From positions 8,846,540 to 8,901,539 of the forward strand of contig NC_135569.1 in assembly GCF_964340395.1 (NCBI RefSeq): 55,000 nt of DNA, read 5' to 3'. The notes under the pieces were generated by a model. That model had not been told where the DNA came from. It made no database searches and saw nothing but the letters and a program-made list of their open reading frames with translations. Shown here piece after piece: positions 37,701 through 45,904 of this stretch. This DNA is from Glandiceps talaboti (Eukaryota > Hemichordata > Enteropneusta > Spengelidae). Each line of letters begins with the position of its first letter. Position 1 is the first letter of the stretch. The position numbers and the translations under genes were made by a program.

Positions 37701-40324
37701 TAATGTTCTACTCTGTTTATCTTATGTCTGTATCTTGTGTCCAGTTATTAATAGTTGATAGATGTGGTATGGCAGGCCTATAAAGAATCTAATGAAAAAC
37801 AACCTTCCTGTTATAAGGCATTAGTTTGATAATTGCCATAAACAAATGCACAGCTGGTAAAAGTATTGCTTCATTAACATGTAAATTGGTTCCTTAATGA
37901 CTCTAGCTGTCAGATTATAGCCATAGAGAGTTGAGTAAATAAACATCAGCAAACATACAGTTATGGATCAAATTTTTATCATGTAGGATGACAAATGGAA
38001 ATAATTGCTGCTTCAGCACTTTTTTCTGGAACGAGTACAATGCACACAAATAAATGATGTATGCACTGCAGGAATGTTGAAAAATGTTGGTGAATACTGC
38101 CTTTTAGGGATTGTATTATCAACCATTTTTGTGTCTTGATTTATTAGAATTCGGCAACATGTTCTATTATGCATCTCAGAGAGTGTGAAAGTTTCATGAA
38201 TCTTGCACAACTTTGGCGTATGAAAACAATGAGATAGAAATGAAAAGGAAGAAATTAATATTGCAATATGTTACCAAGAGTTGACAAATTTGTATATTTC
38301 TAAACTGGAATCCATGCAAATGGAGGCTTTGAATTCGTTATTTTCCCATCATGGAATAACGACTAGGGAAATCAAAATTCAAAGTCCTAATTTGCCTGAA
38401 TTCTAGGCTACTATATTACTTACCCCATACATTTATTTATAGACAGTAATTTTGTTCAATATTTGAGTTTATTTTACAGTGACCCTTTTTTCATTGGTGT
38501 ATAGAAACTGATTATTGTTATACTTCTTATGATAAATGTTAAGGTAGAACTTTTGTTGCCAATAGTTCAAAATGATTTTTGATTCAATTTGATGTATTCA
38601 CAATCATTATGATTATTTTCAGATACCAAGATTACCGAGACGATGAAGGTAATGAAACTATATTCTACTGGAAGCTGCTATGTGTTAGACTTGGATTTGT
38701 CATCTTATTTGAGGTAAGCGTTAAGTACTTTAATAGTACCAGGCACTATTACATAGTACCATAATCACTTCCTATGTACAGTAATTCAATGGAGTGCGCA
38801 CACATTAAACCCATGTAATACTCTTCTGTATCACTCTCCAGGCACACTTTGCCCAAATATAGCAAATTGAGCACTAGTTCATATTCATTCACAGGGATTT
38901 GTCATTGGTGTTTTTCTCAATATCTGTAGAGAACACTGCATACACTTTTGCAAAAAAATCTCAGTATGTCATATTTGCACTCAGGCATCATGGGGTTCTG
39001 TCATACTTTGTAAACTTTTTCCATGATATCATTTATGGGATGTTAGTGACAGTGGTAACACCACTTGCCTCTTACCATTGCTGTTGTGGTTCGAGTTTGA
39101 TTTTAAAATGTGCCACACTGTAAGTAAGAAGTGTGTCGTTCAGTTTGACTTTGTCAAACAACACATACAATGCAATGTATGTATGTTTTCCTCTGGCACT
39201 CCACTTTCCTCCAGGCATTAACACTGAACCCGTGGCATTCATGTACAGCCCTCACTGGACTTCTTGTGAAGCAAGTTTATATACACATGAAGACTATCCA
39301 ATTTATATAGATACGTGTAGATTATAATATTTATCATCATATCACCAGTTGTAATGATACATTATCATAAACCAAACTACTCAAACATGTATCGTTTGTC
39401 TTTTCAGCATTTTGTCTTCATTTGTGGAAAACTGATAGACTTCTTTGTTCCTGATGTACCAGAGGCTTTGGAAATCAAGATCAAGAGGGAGAAATACCTT
39501 GCTAAGCAGGCACTTGCTGAAAATATAGCCACTGTACCTGGAGTAAGTACTTACTCTGCCCTCTATTGGTGATGTGACAAAATTGTTTGTTTGATTATTT
39601 TAAAGCCAATTAATATGGTTCCGTTAACAGGGAAAGTTGAATAGTGCCCTCTTTTTTCAATATGACAATGTCTTTTGTTTATTCAACTAACACTGATGAG
39701 ATGACATTACTCAGATTTGAAAAGTTGTCTAGTGCCCTCATTGGTGTGTGTGGTGAGATCTTTTGTTTTTCCAAACAGCTGCTTTTTCTGATAAAATGGT
39801 AGTATGTTTACAAGGACAATTGTTTAGTGCCCCCAATAATCCTTATTACAAATCTGTTATTTTTATATGACTAGAAATGTCACTATGTAACAAAATGTCC
39901 AGTGTTTCTTTTATGAATGTAAGACAAATGTATATATGTGTAATGATATCAAAGCAATATTAATTACATATACATATAATTAATTCCAACCATACCAATT
40001 AATAATACGTATTATTTGAATATTTGTATCTAAAACCCAATTTGACATACCATTTGATATACACTGCTTTACATGTGCATGATTTCACATACATGCAACA
40101 ATTGTGCAACCATATGCATACTGGTATGCAATCATGTGTTGTTGGTATTGTACTGCAGTGCAAAAACCAATAATATGACTGTGTACAGCCATGCATTTAA
40201 TAACTTCCACATATGTAATTTGTAATATTTGAATGAATTGTATGTCTGATTTTAGGCAGAAGATGAGCCTGATAGAGGAGCCCAGGGAGTTGATGAGGTT
40301 ACCCTAGATGTACCGACTACATAG
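19677..40324 (+). CDS. ANO7: Anoctamin (TMEM16 family), ANO7-like; 19 coding exons to the stop
   Basis: Membrane protein of the TMEM16 family, whose members are Ca2+-activated chloride channels or phospholipid scramblases of plasma and internal membranes. The spliced reading frame (855 codons here, about 861 with the proposed first exon) has an N-terminal anoctamin dimerisation domain (about residues 33-250) followed by the ten-helix anoctamin domain (about 270-815). All six Ca2+-site positions known from TMEM16A are present: N597 and E601 in TM6, E646 and E649 in the EYLE motif of TM7, E678 and D682 in the EIRLD motif of TM8. The extracellular CPLC motif and its partner cysteines are kept. 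The C-terminal string [13 protein letters not shown] and the exon 13 string EMHRTQT are, from memory, typical of vertebrate ANO7 rather than ANO1-6. All introns are GT-AG and all phases match. Residue numbers assume the start at 11958. The ANO7 assignment is by recognition, not by a tree; an ANO5/6-like paralogue is less likely. Confidence 0.93.
19774..20075. repeat. Degenerate tandem repeat derived from the exon 2 splice donor
   Basis: The exon 2 donor ATTG|GTGAGTA recurs as GTGATTGGTGAGTA with GT at 19853 and 19926. It alternates with GTGATTGGTATTTA (about 19806, and a GGATTGGTATTTAA form near 19884) and decayed forms at about 19957, 20007 and 20053. Spacing is about 36-42 bases. The array runs seamlessly from the exon end. 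Confidence 0.75.
20639..20684 (+). mobile_element. LINE 3' tail in intron 2
   Basis: CCCATTTGGGATAAATAAAG followed by TTATTGAATTGAATTGAA. A hairpin-forming 'GGGATAAATAAAG' plus short tandem repeats is the usual 3' end of CR1-like LINEs. Two copies of AACCACATCYCAGTATAATG flank it at 20609 and 20768. Confidence 0.5.
21162..21448 (+). CDS. ANO7: Anoctamin exon 3: dimerisation domain with charged stretch
   Basis: Acceptor TTTAG|ATTAC, donor CAG|GTAAGT, phase 1 to 0. Residues 39-134: DYILVYEEE, then a Lys/Arg/Glu-rich stretch at about 52-70 that is probably helical, then a string ending [16 protein letters not shown]. The KxHAPW motif is a hallmark of anoctamin N-terminal domains. This is the longest coding exon of the gene. 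Confidence 0.95.
21958..22020. repeat. Three 18-bp repeats (GCCCAGATGGTAACCCCT type)
   Basis: CTGCCCAGATGGTAACCC, CTGCCCAGATGGTAACTC and CTGCTCAGATGGTAACTC in tandem within intron 3. Confidence 0.85.
22701..22837 (+). CDS. ANO7: Anoctamin exon 4
   Basis: Acceptor TGTAG|GCTC, donor ACAG|GTAAGG, phase 0 to 2. Residues 135-180, ending near [17 protein letters not shown]. The donor is unusual: a MITE begins at its fifth intronic base (22842), so the GTAAGG donor is half host sequence and half transposon. Confidence 0.93.
22842..23259. mobile_element. Harbinger-like MITE, copy 2, inserted in the exon 4 splice donor
   Basis: 418 bp with terminal inverted repeats of about 45 bp (left GGGACGATTGCACAATGTCA, right arm complementary to it with a few changes) and TAA on both sides (22839-22841, 23260-23262). 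A 3-bp TWA target duplication with a GGG-starting TIR is typical of PIF/Harbinger elements. Contains a 12-G tract near 22890. No coding capacity. Homologous along its length to the element at 7177-7654. Confidence 0.8.
23260..24479. other. Intron 4, nothing recognised
   Basis: AT-rich intronic DNA between the MITE and the ~55-bp repeat. The minus-strand frames at 23278-23764 have no recognisable motif. Confidence 0.5.
24480..24722. repeat. Degenerate ~55-bp tandem repeat in intron 4
   Basis: About four to five units with GAAATTGTTACATTGTTACA, ATATCAGCC and TTTGGCAAGG words. The frame at 24336-24569 overlaps it and is not supported. Confidence 0.75.
25490..25872 (+). mobile_element. tRNA-headed SINE in intron 4 (near full length)
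   Basis: The 5' part resembles a tRNA: GGTCGAATGATTACAGTGGC (A-box region), CTTGGAATCTGCAGGTTGCA, then the B-box-like GATTCGAACCC. A central body follows (GGGGACCTGGTA; TATAAAGGGCTGTTG) and a tail with AGCACTATATAAAAATTA and ATTATTATT, like L2/CR1 LINE tails. Same orientation as the host gene. A second copy lies at 27337. Confidence 0.75.
27337..27615 (+). mobile_element. SINE copy 2, 5'-truncated, just before exon 5
   Basis: Starts within the tRNA-like region (CTTGGAATCTACTCGTTGCA, then GGTTCAAGC) and shares TTGTTTTTGAATGG, GGGACCTGGTA and TATAAAGGGCTGTTG with the copy at 25490. It ends about 36 bases before the exon 5 acceptor, so the branch point and polypyrimidine tract lie between SINE and exon. 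Confidence 0.7.
27652..27820 (+). CDS. ANO7: Anoctamin exon 5: end of dimerisation domain
   Basis: Acceptor TTGTAG|GTTT, donor GAT|GTAAGT, phase 2 to 0. Residues 180-236. Contains [14 protein letters not shown] and [19 protein letters not shown]. The element R-x-x-I-x-x-x-I-L and the 'G(I)xxLxxxxxFxAAFPLHD' string are common to anoctamins just before TM1. It follows the 4.8-kb intron that holds a MITE and two SINEs. Confidence 0.94.
28706..28871 (+). CDS. ANO7: Anoctamin exon 6: linker to TM1
   Basis: Acceptor TTACAG|GGAC, donor CTAG|GTAAGT, phase 0 to 1. Residues 237-292. Contains the anoctamin signature [20 protein letters not shown]: the 'IrxYFGexIalYFaWLG' block that runs into TM1. Preceded by [12 protein letters not shown], a basic-aromatic segment also seen in relatives. 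Confidence 0.95.
29225..29419. mobile_element. Inverted-repeat element in the intron between exons 6 and 7
   Basis: Arms of about 70-85 bp: AGTACAATATAGTTA, ATTTCAATCC, CTACTATGGAC and TGATCTCGCAATGATTTAAT on the left all return inverted on the right. The right arm has about 15 extra bases. Short unrelated centre near 29300-29330. Looks like a MITE; target duplication unclear. Confidence 0.7.
29503..29593 (+). CDS. ANO7: Anoctamin exon 7: TM1
   Basis: Acceptor TCCAG|GTTT, donor CAGC|GTAAGT, phase 1 to 2. Residues 292-322: [20 protein letters not shown] is a single hydrophobic helix (TM1), followed by VTINDNTPA at the start of the first extracellular loop. Confidence 0.94.
30188..30293 (+). 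CDS. ANO7: Anoctamin exon 8: cysteine-rich first extracellular loop
   Basis: Acceptor TTATAG|TCAA, donor ACA|GTAAGT, phase 2 to 0. Residues 322-357 with cysteines at 326, 335, 338, 344 and 353. The CPLC motif and flanking cysteines form the conserved disulfides of anoctamin extracellular loop 1. Confidence 0.94.
30733..30793 (+). CDS. ANO7: Anoctamin exon 9: TM2
   Basis: Acceptor CCTAG|GTGG, donor TGGG|GTAAGT, phase 0 to 1. Residues 358-378 ([17 protein letters not shown]), matching the family block 'LFDnxxTvfFaifMalW' of TM2. Only 61 bases long. Confidence 0.93.
31458..31540 (+). CDS. ANO7: Anoctamin exon 10: end of TM2 and cytoplasmic loop
   Basis: Acceptor TTTCAG|CGGT, donor GAG|GTAATG, phase 1 to 0. 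Residues 378-405, with [17 protein letters not shown], a near-universal anoctamin string after TM2, followed by an acidic run (four consecutive Glu). Confidence 0.95.
31925..31965 (+). mobile_element. LINE 3' tail in intron 10
   Basis: TTGTATGAATAAAGTATTTC followed by repeated TGATTC: the 'ATGAATAAAGT + short repeat' end typical of CR1/Jockey-like LINEs. No coding part survives nearby. Confidence 0.45.
32150..32287 (+). CDS. ANO7: Anoctamin exon 11: loop before TM3
   Basis: Acceptor CATCAG|CAAC, donor ATG|GTAAGT, phase 0 to 0. Residues 406-451: begins [20 protein letters not shown], very like the RPRPxFAA...NPITG segment of ANO7, then [12 protein letters not shown] and the start of TM3. A longer open frame (31817-32296) runs through this exon but its upstream part is intron. 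The donor is followed at once by a tandem repeat. Confidence 0.94.
32288..32475. repeat. ~60-bp tandem repeat starting at the exon 11 donor
   Basis: The donor reads GTAAGTTAGGCAATTG, and AAGTTAGGCAATTGTAATCA returns at 32350 and 32410, with a partial copy at 32464. Units also share CAGTAGCAGTTG and AGATTTTAACATAGTCA. In later units the bases before AAGTTAG are TC, not GT, so they are not donors. Confidence 0.85.
32698..32893 (+). CDS. ANO7: Anoctamin exon 12: TM3-TM4
   Basis: Acceptor TGACAG|GCAT, donor TGGG|GTAAGT, phase 0 to 1. Residues 452-517. A hydrophobic helix ending [12 protein letters not shown] is followed by a second, [19 protein letters not shown], and the family string KLNDWE after joining. 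Confidence 0.95.
33806..33917 (+). CDS. ANO7: Anoctamin exon 13: TM5 start
   Basis: Acceptor GACAG|AAAT, donor GAAG|GTGTGT, phase 1 to 2. Residues 517-554: [18 protein letters not shown] then [19 protein letters not shown], among the most conserved blocks of the family. The donor GTGTGT is the weakest in the gene and a 31-bp minisatellite begins some 30 bases after it. Confidence 0.95.
33945..34205. repeat. 31-bp minisatellite in intron 13
   Basis: About eight units of ACAGGTCTGTAATGTATTGG / GATGTTTTGAAA. It fills most of the 398-bp intron. The His/Thr-rich minus-strand frames here are its by-products. Confidence 0.92.
34316..34468 (+). CDS. ANO7: Anoctamin exon 14: TM6, first half of the Ca2+ site
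   Basis: Acceptor TTGTAG|ATTC, donor TTCC|GTAAGT, phase 2 to 2. Residues 554-605. Has the NEECxxGGC loop (Cys 573 and 578) and TM6 [18 protein letters not shown], ending CQELAIP. N597 and E601 sit where N650 and E654 of TMEM16A bind Ca2+. Confidence 0.96.
34680..34925. repeat. 18-19-bp minisatellite in intron 14
   Basis: Units TACACCTGGTTATAATTG and TACACCTGGTGATNNTTG, about thirteen copies. Frames reading CTPGYN or VHLVI on either strand come from it. Confidence 0.92.
35102..35238 (+). CDS. ANO7: Anoctamin exon 15: cytoplasmic loop and TM7 acidic motif
   Basis: Acceptor TTACAG|GAAA, donor ATGG|GTGAGT, phase 2 to 1. Residues 605-651: a Lys-rich loop, then [21 protein letters not shown]646 and E649 match the two TM7 glutamates of the Ca2+ site. 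Confidence 0.95.
35807..36012 (+). CDS. ANO7: Anoctamin exon 16: TM7-TM8 core
   Basis: Acceptor TTACAG|TGCT, donor AAT|GTGAGT, phase 1 to 0. Residues 651-719: [20 protein letters not shown] (TM7), then [20 protein letters not shown], the best-conserved anoctamin block. E678 and D682 complete the Ca2+ site. Confidence 0.97.
36445..36578 (+). CDS. ANO7: Anoctamin exon 17: TM8-TM9 and extracellular loop
   Basis: Acceptor GTCAG|GCAT, donor GCAG|GTATGT, phase 0 to 2. Residues 720-764. [18 protein letters not shown] is the end of a helix; the loop after it carries a possible N-glycosylation site, N748-F-T, and ends at CRY as in relatives. Confidence 0.95.
36579..37424. other. Intron 17 5' part, nothing recognised
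   Basis: AT-rich intronic DNA. The frames at 36849-37064 and 37276-37554 have no phase-compatible splice sites for the anoctamin transcript, which is complete without them. Confidence 0.5.
37425..37715. repeat. TGTTATGTACTAT-type minisatellite in intron 17
   Basis: Alternating TTATGTACTATTATGTTCTG and TTATGTACTGTAATGTTCTG units, roughly 20 bp, over about 290 bp. Produces Cys/Tyr/Val-rich frames (MFCYVLLC) in several phases. Confidence 0.92.
38623..38713 (+). CDS. ANO7: Anoctamin exon 18: TM10 start
   Basis: Acceptor TTTCAG|ATAC, donor GAG|GTAAGC, phase 2 to 0. Residues 764-794: [20 protein letters not shown], then a helix ending FVILFE. Contains a possible sequon N774-E-T. It follows a 2.0-kb intron holding a TGTTATGTACTAT-type minisatellite. 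Confidence 0.94.
39408..39542 (+). CDS. ANO7: Anoctamin exon 19: last helix and C-terminal ANO7 motif
   Basis: Acceptor TTTCAG|CATT, donor GGA|GTAAGT, phase 0 to 0. Residues 795-839. [20 protein letters not shown] and LAKQALAEN closely match the ANO7 C-terminal region; other anoctamins usually differ after 'REKYL'. Confidence 0.95.
39580..39850. repeat. Degenerate repeat in intron 19
   Basis: Words TAGTGCCCTC, TCTAGTGCCCTCA and TTTAGTGCCCCCA recur about every 80-110 bases with TTGTTT near each. Probably three to four decayed units; the exon 19 donor region (TCTGCCCTCTATTGG) looks like the first. Confidence 0.45.
40256..40324 (+). CDS. ANO7: Anoctamin exon 20: C-terminus and stop
   Basis: Acceptor TTTTAG|GCAG, phase 0. 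Encodes 22 acidic, polar residues ([20 protein letters not shown], then TT) and a TAG stop at 40322-40324. The short tail is not conserved enough to name. Two AATAAA hexamers follow within 260 bases. Confidence 0.85.
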   Translation, partial: AEDEPDRGAQGVDEVTLDVPTT

Positions 40325-40355
40325 GAAGATATGATTTTGGGTCAAGTGATGGTAG

Positions 40356-40575
40356 AATAAAGGCGATGTTTTTTGACTTGGGAAATGATATAAAGGTGCA
40401 CAAGATTATTAAGAAAAATATACGTACTCAGTTGACAATCTGCATTCATAAGAATAGCATTCATTGATATTATCAACAATTATTACCAAGGAAGAATTGT
40501 CAAATTCATCAGCTGAAAAACTTAGAATTTGCAGACATAAGAATATGAGCACATCCTGTCTAGGAAGTCAATAAA
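40356..40575 (+). terminator. ANO7: Polyadenylation signals for the anoctamin gene (candidates)
   Basis: AATAAA occurs at 40356-40361 and 40570-40575, 32 and 246 bases after the stop codon. Either could serve as the poly(A) signal. In a genome this AT-rich the hexamer is frequent, so neither is certain. Confidence 0.4.
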
Positions 40576-40959
40576 GCTGTCCTTTAGGATTCAAGTCAGG
40601 TTTATCCAACCTCCCATAGGATTCTACAGGACATCTATATAGAATTTTGATTCAGTGTCAGACATAATTCTTGGTAGACATCTATTGTACATGTGATTAT
40701 GTGGGCAAAAAGCTTAGTTAGTGCTGAAACCTTATTGTTTGAAAAGGCACTGTTCACATAATGAAACTGTCTACAGTTCAGAAACATACTGATACACTCA
40801 TAAACATTCTAACCTATCAATTCTTGTAAATTTATTTAAATGTAAAATGTAACAATTTGGTTGGTGTTATTAATATGGTAGTGAGATTAACATGTCCTTG
40901 GTCCAGAAGTGTAGAGAACATTTTAGAAGGAGAGATGTGAGTTTTGAAAATTGGGATTC

Positions 40960-41400
40960 ATAAAGATCCAGTAGTTCTGTCCAGAAATCAGATCAACCAT
41001 TCCTGATCAGAAGGATCCACTGAACTCATGGACAGGAAGATGTTCAGAAGGGTCCAGAGATCAAGGACACAGAGAACAGGGAGATTGGCTTGTCCTGTCC
41101 AGATGGGAAGATCAAGTGTTCTTCTTTGGACTAGGCTGGAGACTTCATAACAACTGTTCCTGTCTGAAGGACCTATAGACCTAGGATAAGTAAGATCAGC
41201 CAGTCCTGCCCACAAGGGCCCAACGACTCTTTTCATAAGGTTCCAAAGACCTTCAGGCAATAAAATGTGCTCACCTTGTTTAAAAAGGTCTAGATAATCG
41301 TGAAGAGGAGATAAAGTGTTCCTGCCTAGAAGGGTCTATAGTCCCTGTTCAGTATTCTGAAGGGTCCAGAGACCAGGGGACAAGACAAGCATCTGTAGAA
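40960..41400. repeat. Degenerate ~60-bp repeat in the 3' flank
   Basis: Words GAAGGGTCCAGAGA, TCCTGTCCAGA, GATCAGCCAGTCCTGCCCA and AAGGTCTAGA recur irregularly. The 90-codon minus-strand frame at 40988-41260 lies inside it and has no recognisable domain. Confidence 0.5.
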
Positions 41401-42170
41401 CTTAAACTGGACAGATCTAGTAATCCTATGGAGTGACATTCTTAAACCAGAGCTTGAAACATCTATCACATTAGTACAAAGTTTTCTATCCAGTCTGTAG
41501 AAACCACTAACATTATTATGTATGCTATATATGATTTACCTTGGTAAACATTTATCAAACTTCACCTGCTTGATATTAGATGTGTATTTTGGTTCCATCA
41601 GATCACATTTTATTTCCGTTCCTTGTTCTATGATAGAGGCTGTTGTGTGAATGGACCATCAGACTCATATTCTCTGTGTTTAACATATAGTCAGATATCG
41701 TCACCCATTGTATACATATTGTATATTATACTTTATTACAGTAAAAACCATATTTAATCTTTCACAATACAGGTAATATAGATATCATATGTATAAATTT
41801 TGACAATCAGCTGAACATGTAGAGTATAGATATTACAAATCATAGAAAGAGTTAATTTATTCAGACAATCAACCTTTACAAAGACATTGTGTTGTAAACA
41901 TCCATATAGTTCCTGTAAACATGTCAAAAATTTGGTTCAATACTTTTACAAAAATGATCTAGGAATGTAAAGCACATTTTGATGTATAATAGAATGAATT
42001 TAACATTTCATGACACTACACACTACATACAAAACACAACATGACATGACATTACATTTCAAATATGGTGCCATCTATTCTAAACTTAGAATTTATTTCA
42101 AAGCCAGATTAAGTGTGAAGCAAACATTCAATATTTCATTACTAATTTGAACAGTTGTAAAATTTGTACT
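41401..42170. other. 3' flank, nothing recognised
   Basis: AT-rich, no frame of note. Confidence 0.5.
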
Positions 42171-42179
42171 ATCTTCAGA

Positions 42180-42475
42180 ACACTACAATATCTTCATAAA
42201 AGTACAATAATAGCATGACATTACAAAATAATAGCATGACACTACAGTGATAGCATGACACTGCAATATGTTCATGACACACTAACGACATGATACAATA
42301 TCTATAACACTACAATAACTTCATGACTGCAATATCTTCAAGATGTCGACACTACAGTATCTTCATGACACTACAGTAACTTCATGACACTACAATAACT
42401 TCATGACGCTACAATAACTTCATGACACTACAATAACTTCATGACACTTCAATATCTTCATTACAATATCTTCAC
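42180..42475. repeat. ~18-bp minisatellite CTTCATGACACTACAATA
   Basis: Irregular array of CATGACACTACAATAACTT variants, about fourteen copies, cleanest at 42355-42450. Confidence 0.88.
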
Positions 42476-42954
42476 AATGTACAGCTATCATAGTTCAAAC
42501 TAAAAACATACATTCATAACTAAATTTGATACTAACTTTCACATCATAATTCACAAAACATTACACTTACAAACTTGCTAATATTTACACTTGCAATATG
42601 CTTTCTGTCTGGTTTAAAATTCAGGTTTGACAGTTGTCTCAGCTTTACTAAAATTGATAACCAAATAATAAGTATTATATTAATACACTAGGAGGTACAG
42701 TTATATCAGTTACCTTTTCATGTCAACATTTTCATTTTATTGATTTTTCTATTTAAGTAACTTCAAATTAGTAATACCTTTAATTAGGCACTGTGAGGTT
42801 GATTATGACACTGGTAATTCAGCCTTTGGTTTGCTAATATAGCCGCAAACTCAATCTATTGTTCTTCAATGTGGTAGATTACACAAGTGGGTGATAGCGG
42901 TTCCTGTGTTGTGTGATTCTAATCACCCTGTGATCAAGATAGTGTAAACGTTGG

Positions 42955-43140
42955 AAGTCCAAAAACAACACTGCAAGTTCATGACTCTCTAAATAAACTA
43001 GTTTAGAGAGATGCTTCCCTACTGAGACAATGATTAAACCAATGTCGCAAAACAGTGCACTGCGAGTTCATGGAACTCTGTCAATAAAACTCTGCGACGC
43101 CGCCCTACTGAGACTATAATTAAACCAATGTCCATTCAAT
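42955..43140. repeat. Tandem duplication of ~100 bp
   Basis: ACACTGCAAGTTCATG…CCCTACTGAGACAATGATTA and AAACCAATGTC recur as CACTGCGAGTTCATG…CCCTACTGAGACTATAATTA and AAACCAATGTC. Confidence 0.75.
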
Positions 43141-43959
43141 AGCTTATCACTGTTGTATCAACATGTTGCGACAATAGTTTTAGTTTGTGTCTATCTTAGA
43201 AAACCAAAGGTTAAACTACCAGGGTAATAATATTTCTTTACATGACTTGTTCAAGGGTGATATTTGTGGGGGTAATTAACAATAATACTGCCATTATACT
43301 CGTGCAATATAGGGAGGGACATAAAATCATAAAGACCTGTATTTCAGTATGTTTGAGGGATATATACAGTAGCTGCATTCTGATTGGTTGATATACTGTA
43401 TTTTTTGCTCTGATGCCAATCACAATTAAGTTTCTTCAGGTCACAAAGACAAAATATACAGCTGAAAGTAGGATTTTGGAGTATGTACTTAATAGGGTTA
43501 CAGGTCAAATGCCATAGGTCATATATTCTAACAAGCATTAGATGTAACAGCATTACCTATTGGCTACAATTGAAATGCATGTAGGGCTAGTATGCAAGGC
43601 AGACCTTTGAGTTAATTATGAACAATCTATGCAAACCATGTTTGAGAAGGTCATTCTCTTCAATTTCAATTTCAAAGTCTGTTTACTTCAGATTTAAGAG
43701 ATAATGACAGAGAAGTTTCCCTGTTAAGAAAAGCAGATATCCAGAAAAAGAATGTTTTTTGCAATGTATTCAAGACTCGAGTGACATGAATTTTAAACGT
43801 TTGTATCTGAAGTGTGAATAACATTCCTCATAGTATAAACTTAGTGCAGACCAATTCAGACAGACCGAGAAATATTAGTAATAAAGTTACTTGTAGTTCA
43901 ATCAAAATCTAGAACATCAAGAGGGTAAATCCGATTTTTATTGCAAAGGATTTGCAGTT

Positions 43960-45075
43960 TACATTTTAAGGTCAAATTCAGGTCAAGGGGTCCATGATCA
44001 GGCCAATCTCTCAAAGCGCTGCCTTGCATACTACAGCATGTAAAGAGGTGTATACATTTCTATGAGAGGCCGGGGTTAAAGGTCATATGTACCTAGTTAT
44101 TTCATTCGATTGACTTTGTTCTCTTTTGAATCTGTAAATGGTAGACAATCTTAAGAATAAAAGTAAAGTTGATACATGTCAAAGTTCAGGGGTAAAGTAA
44201 AGTTCATACAGTTCAAAGTTCAGGGGTTACAAGGTCAGAAGTGATAAGACAATATTGTACAATGTGTCTCTATTTACCAAATTAATCATTTAGTTTCAGA
44301 CTTTTTGCAGTAAATTATCAGTATTCTTTGATGCTTTGAAGGAGAGATCTAAAGTGACTTATTAAGAAAACTAACTTGAAATATTTCAACTTTATGATTA
44401 ATAATTATTCTATGCAAATATTCTGCAAATATTAAGACAGTGTCATCAGTAGTTTTATTTAATTGACTTTAAAGTTTTCATAATTGATATAGATATGTGA
44501 TTTAGAATCAAAATATTGTAATATGAACATACTATACAGCTAGTAGAATCGTAATAGTTTTGAAAACATTTGATTTTTTCTTAAAACTTGAGTCTCCGAG
44601 AGGGGGACCTGTTGTCCCCAAGATATGTTTTAAACTGTTCTAATTAAAGTGGCCATATGGATGAGGAGTTGGTATTTATTTTGGATTTTAAATTTATAAA
44701 ACAATTTTATGGCTTTCTACTTGAAAAAATTTAATGTGAAACAACATATGTAGAAGGCCTTGATAGAATTGATTTATAAAATCCAAAAATAAATACCCAA
44801 TCCTCATCCATATGACCACTTTAAACCTAAGTTTGCATGAATATTCTGATCATTACTGATTTGGTGTACTGTACATATTAGAAATATTTCAAAAACCTAC
44901 CAAATATGTTGTAAAATTCTGAAGTTTAGCTTTAAATTTGGGTTACCTGACTCAGCTGTTCAACACCTTATGACTATGTAGTATTTGTACTGATCTCTTT
45001 CAAAAAACAAGAGCTTGAAAGGTCAGGGGTTATAGGGTCGAAGATTAAAGGTTATAGGATCAAAGGCAAAAGGTG
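43960..45075. promoter_or_regulatory. Clusters of AGGTCA/AGTTCA half-site words
   Basis: Near 43970-43990, 44180-44245 and 45020-45070 the sequence repeats AAAGTTCAGGGGT, AAGGTCA, TTCAGGTCAAGG and AAAGGTTATAGG words. These resemble nuclear-receptor half-sites but may be simple repeat decay. No gene start is nearby, so a regulatory role is speculative. Confidence 0.2.
44648..44820. mobile_element. 173-bp palindromic MITE flanked by TTAA
   Basis: The arms begin AGTGGYCATATGGATGAGGA and continue for about 55 bp as inverted copies (…GGTATTTATTTTGGATTTT). TTAA at 44644-44647 and 44821-44824 is the target duplication used by piggyBac and Kolobok elements. Nearly all of the element is arm. Confidence 0.8.
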
Positions 45076-45904
45076 GGGAGGATTGTGAAATTAAAAACAA
45101 GGCAATATTAATGATTCATTTCAAAAGTTTACAACGACAGTGAGGCATTTTATTTACGAGGCTAAGTTAATGTACAGTTACATATAGAGGTAGAATTTCA
45201 CTATGTTTTGTCTTTTTTGATATCTAAGAGGTATGACAAGGAGAAGATCATTCTCAATTTCTCTTGGTGCTTTTAACATTCTATAACCACCAATCCCAAT
45301 TGACTATAGACTTTAGAAATTTATGAATTGTCAAATTTCAATATGTTCTGTCCCAAATCATTACTGAAAACCATGCTGCATGCAAATATGACATATATAT
45401 ATATATTAAATGCATGTAATATGTATTTCCTGTTTCTCTGTACAAGGTCAAGTTGTTGATTGCTATTGTAAATATTGGGTAAAACAGTCAGTGATAGCCA
45501 TTTAGAACTGTTCTAACTTTGAACTTGATTAAAATCAGTAATAGCCATTTAAGAACCGTTCTAATGGTGAACTTGAGTAAAATTGATTTAAAGTTTTGTG
45601 TCATAACAGTGACATGAAATCTGAATTTGTTATTTTGACTGAGATCCCACTATTATCATAAAATCTTTATTGAATTCTTCTTTAGTGATGTAGCTAATCT
45701 GTTTAAAGTTTGACAAAATTTCATCTCAGATTTGTTAGATGGTGACAACAAATGAAGCCATAAGCAATTTAGTATTGTCTGTATATATTGTGTTTATTTA
45801 GTATGGATTTGTTATTTCTATTTATAACTACTGATATTCAATATTTCTCTTACATTTACAATGATATTCTTAGAAAGTAACAATTTCATGAATTTCAGCA
45901 TTAT

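Noticed and set aside
37276-37758. Cys/Tyr/Leu-rich hydrophobic frames
   Set aside because: They look like membrane segments but are the TGTTATGTACTAT minisatellite read in several phases.
40988-41260. 90-codon minus-strand frame in the 3' flank
   Set aside because: Lies in a degenerate repeat, has no domain, and is antisense to the likely 3' UTR.
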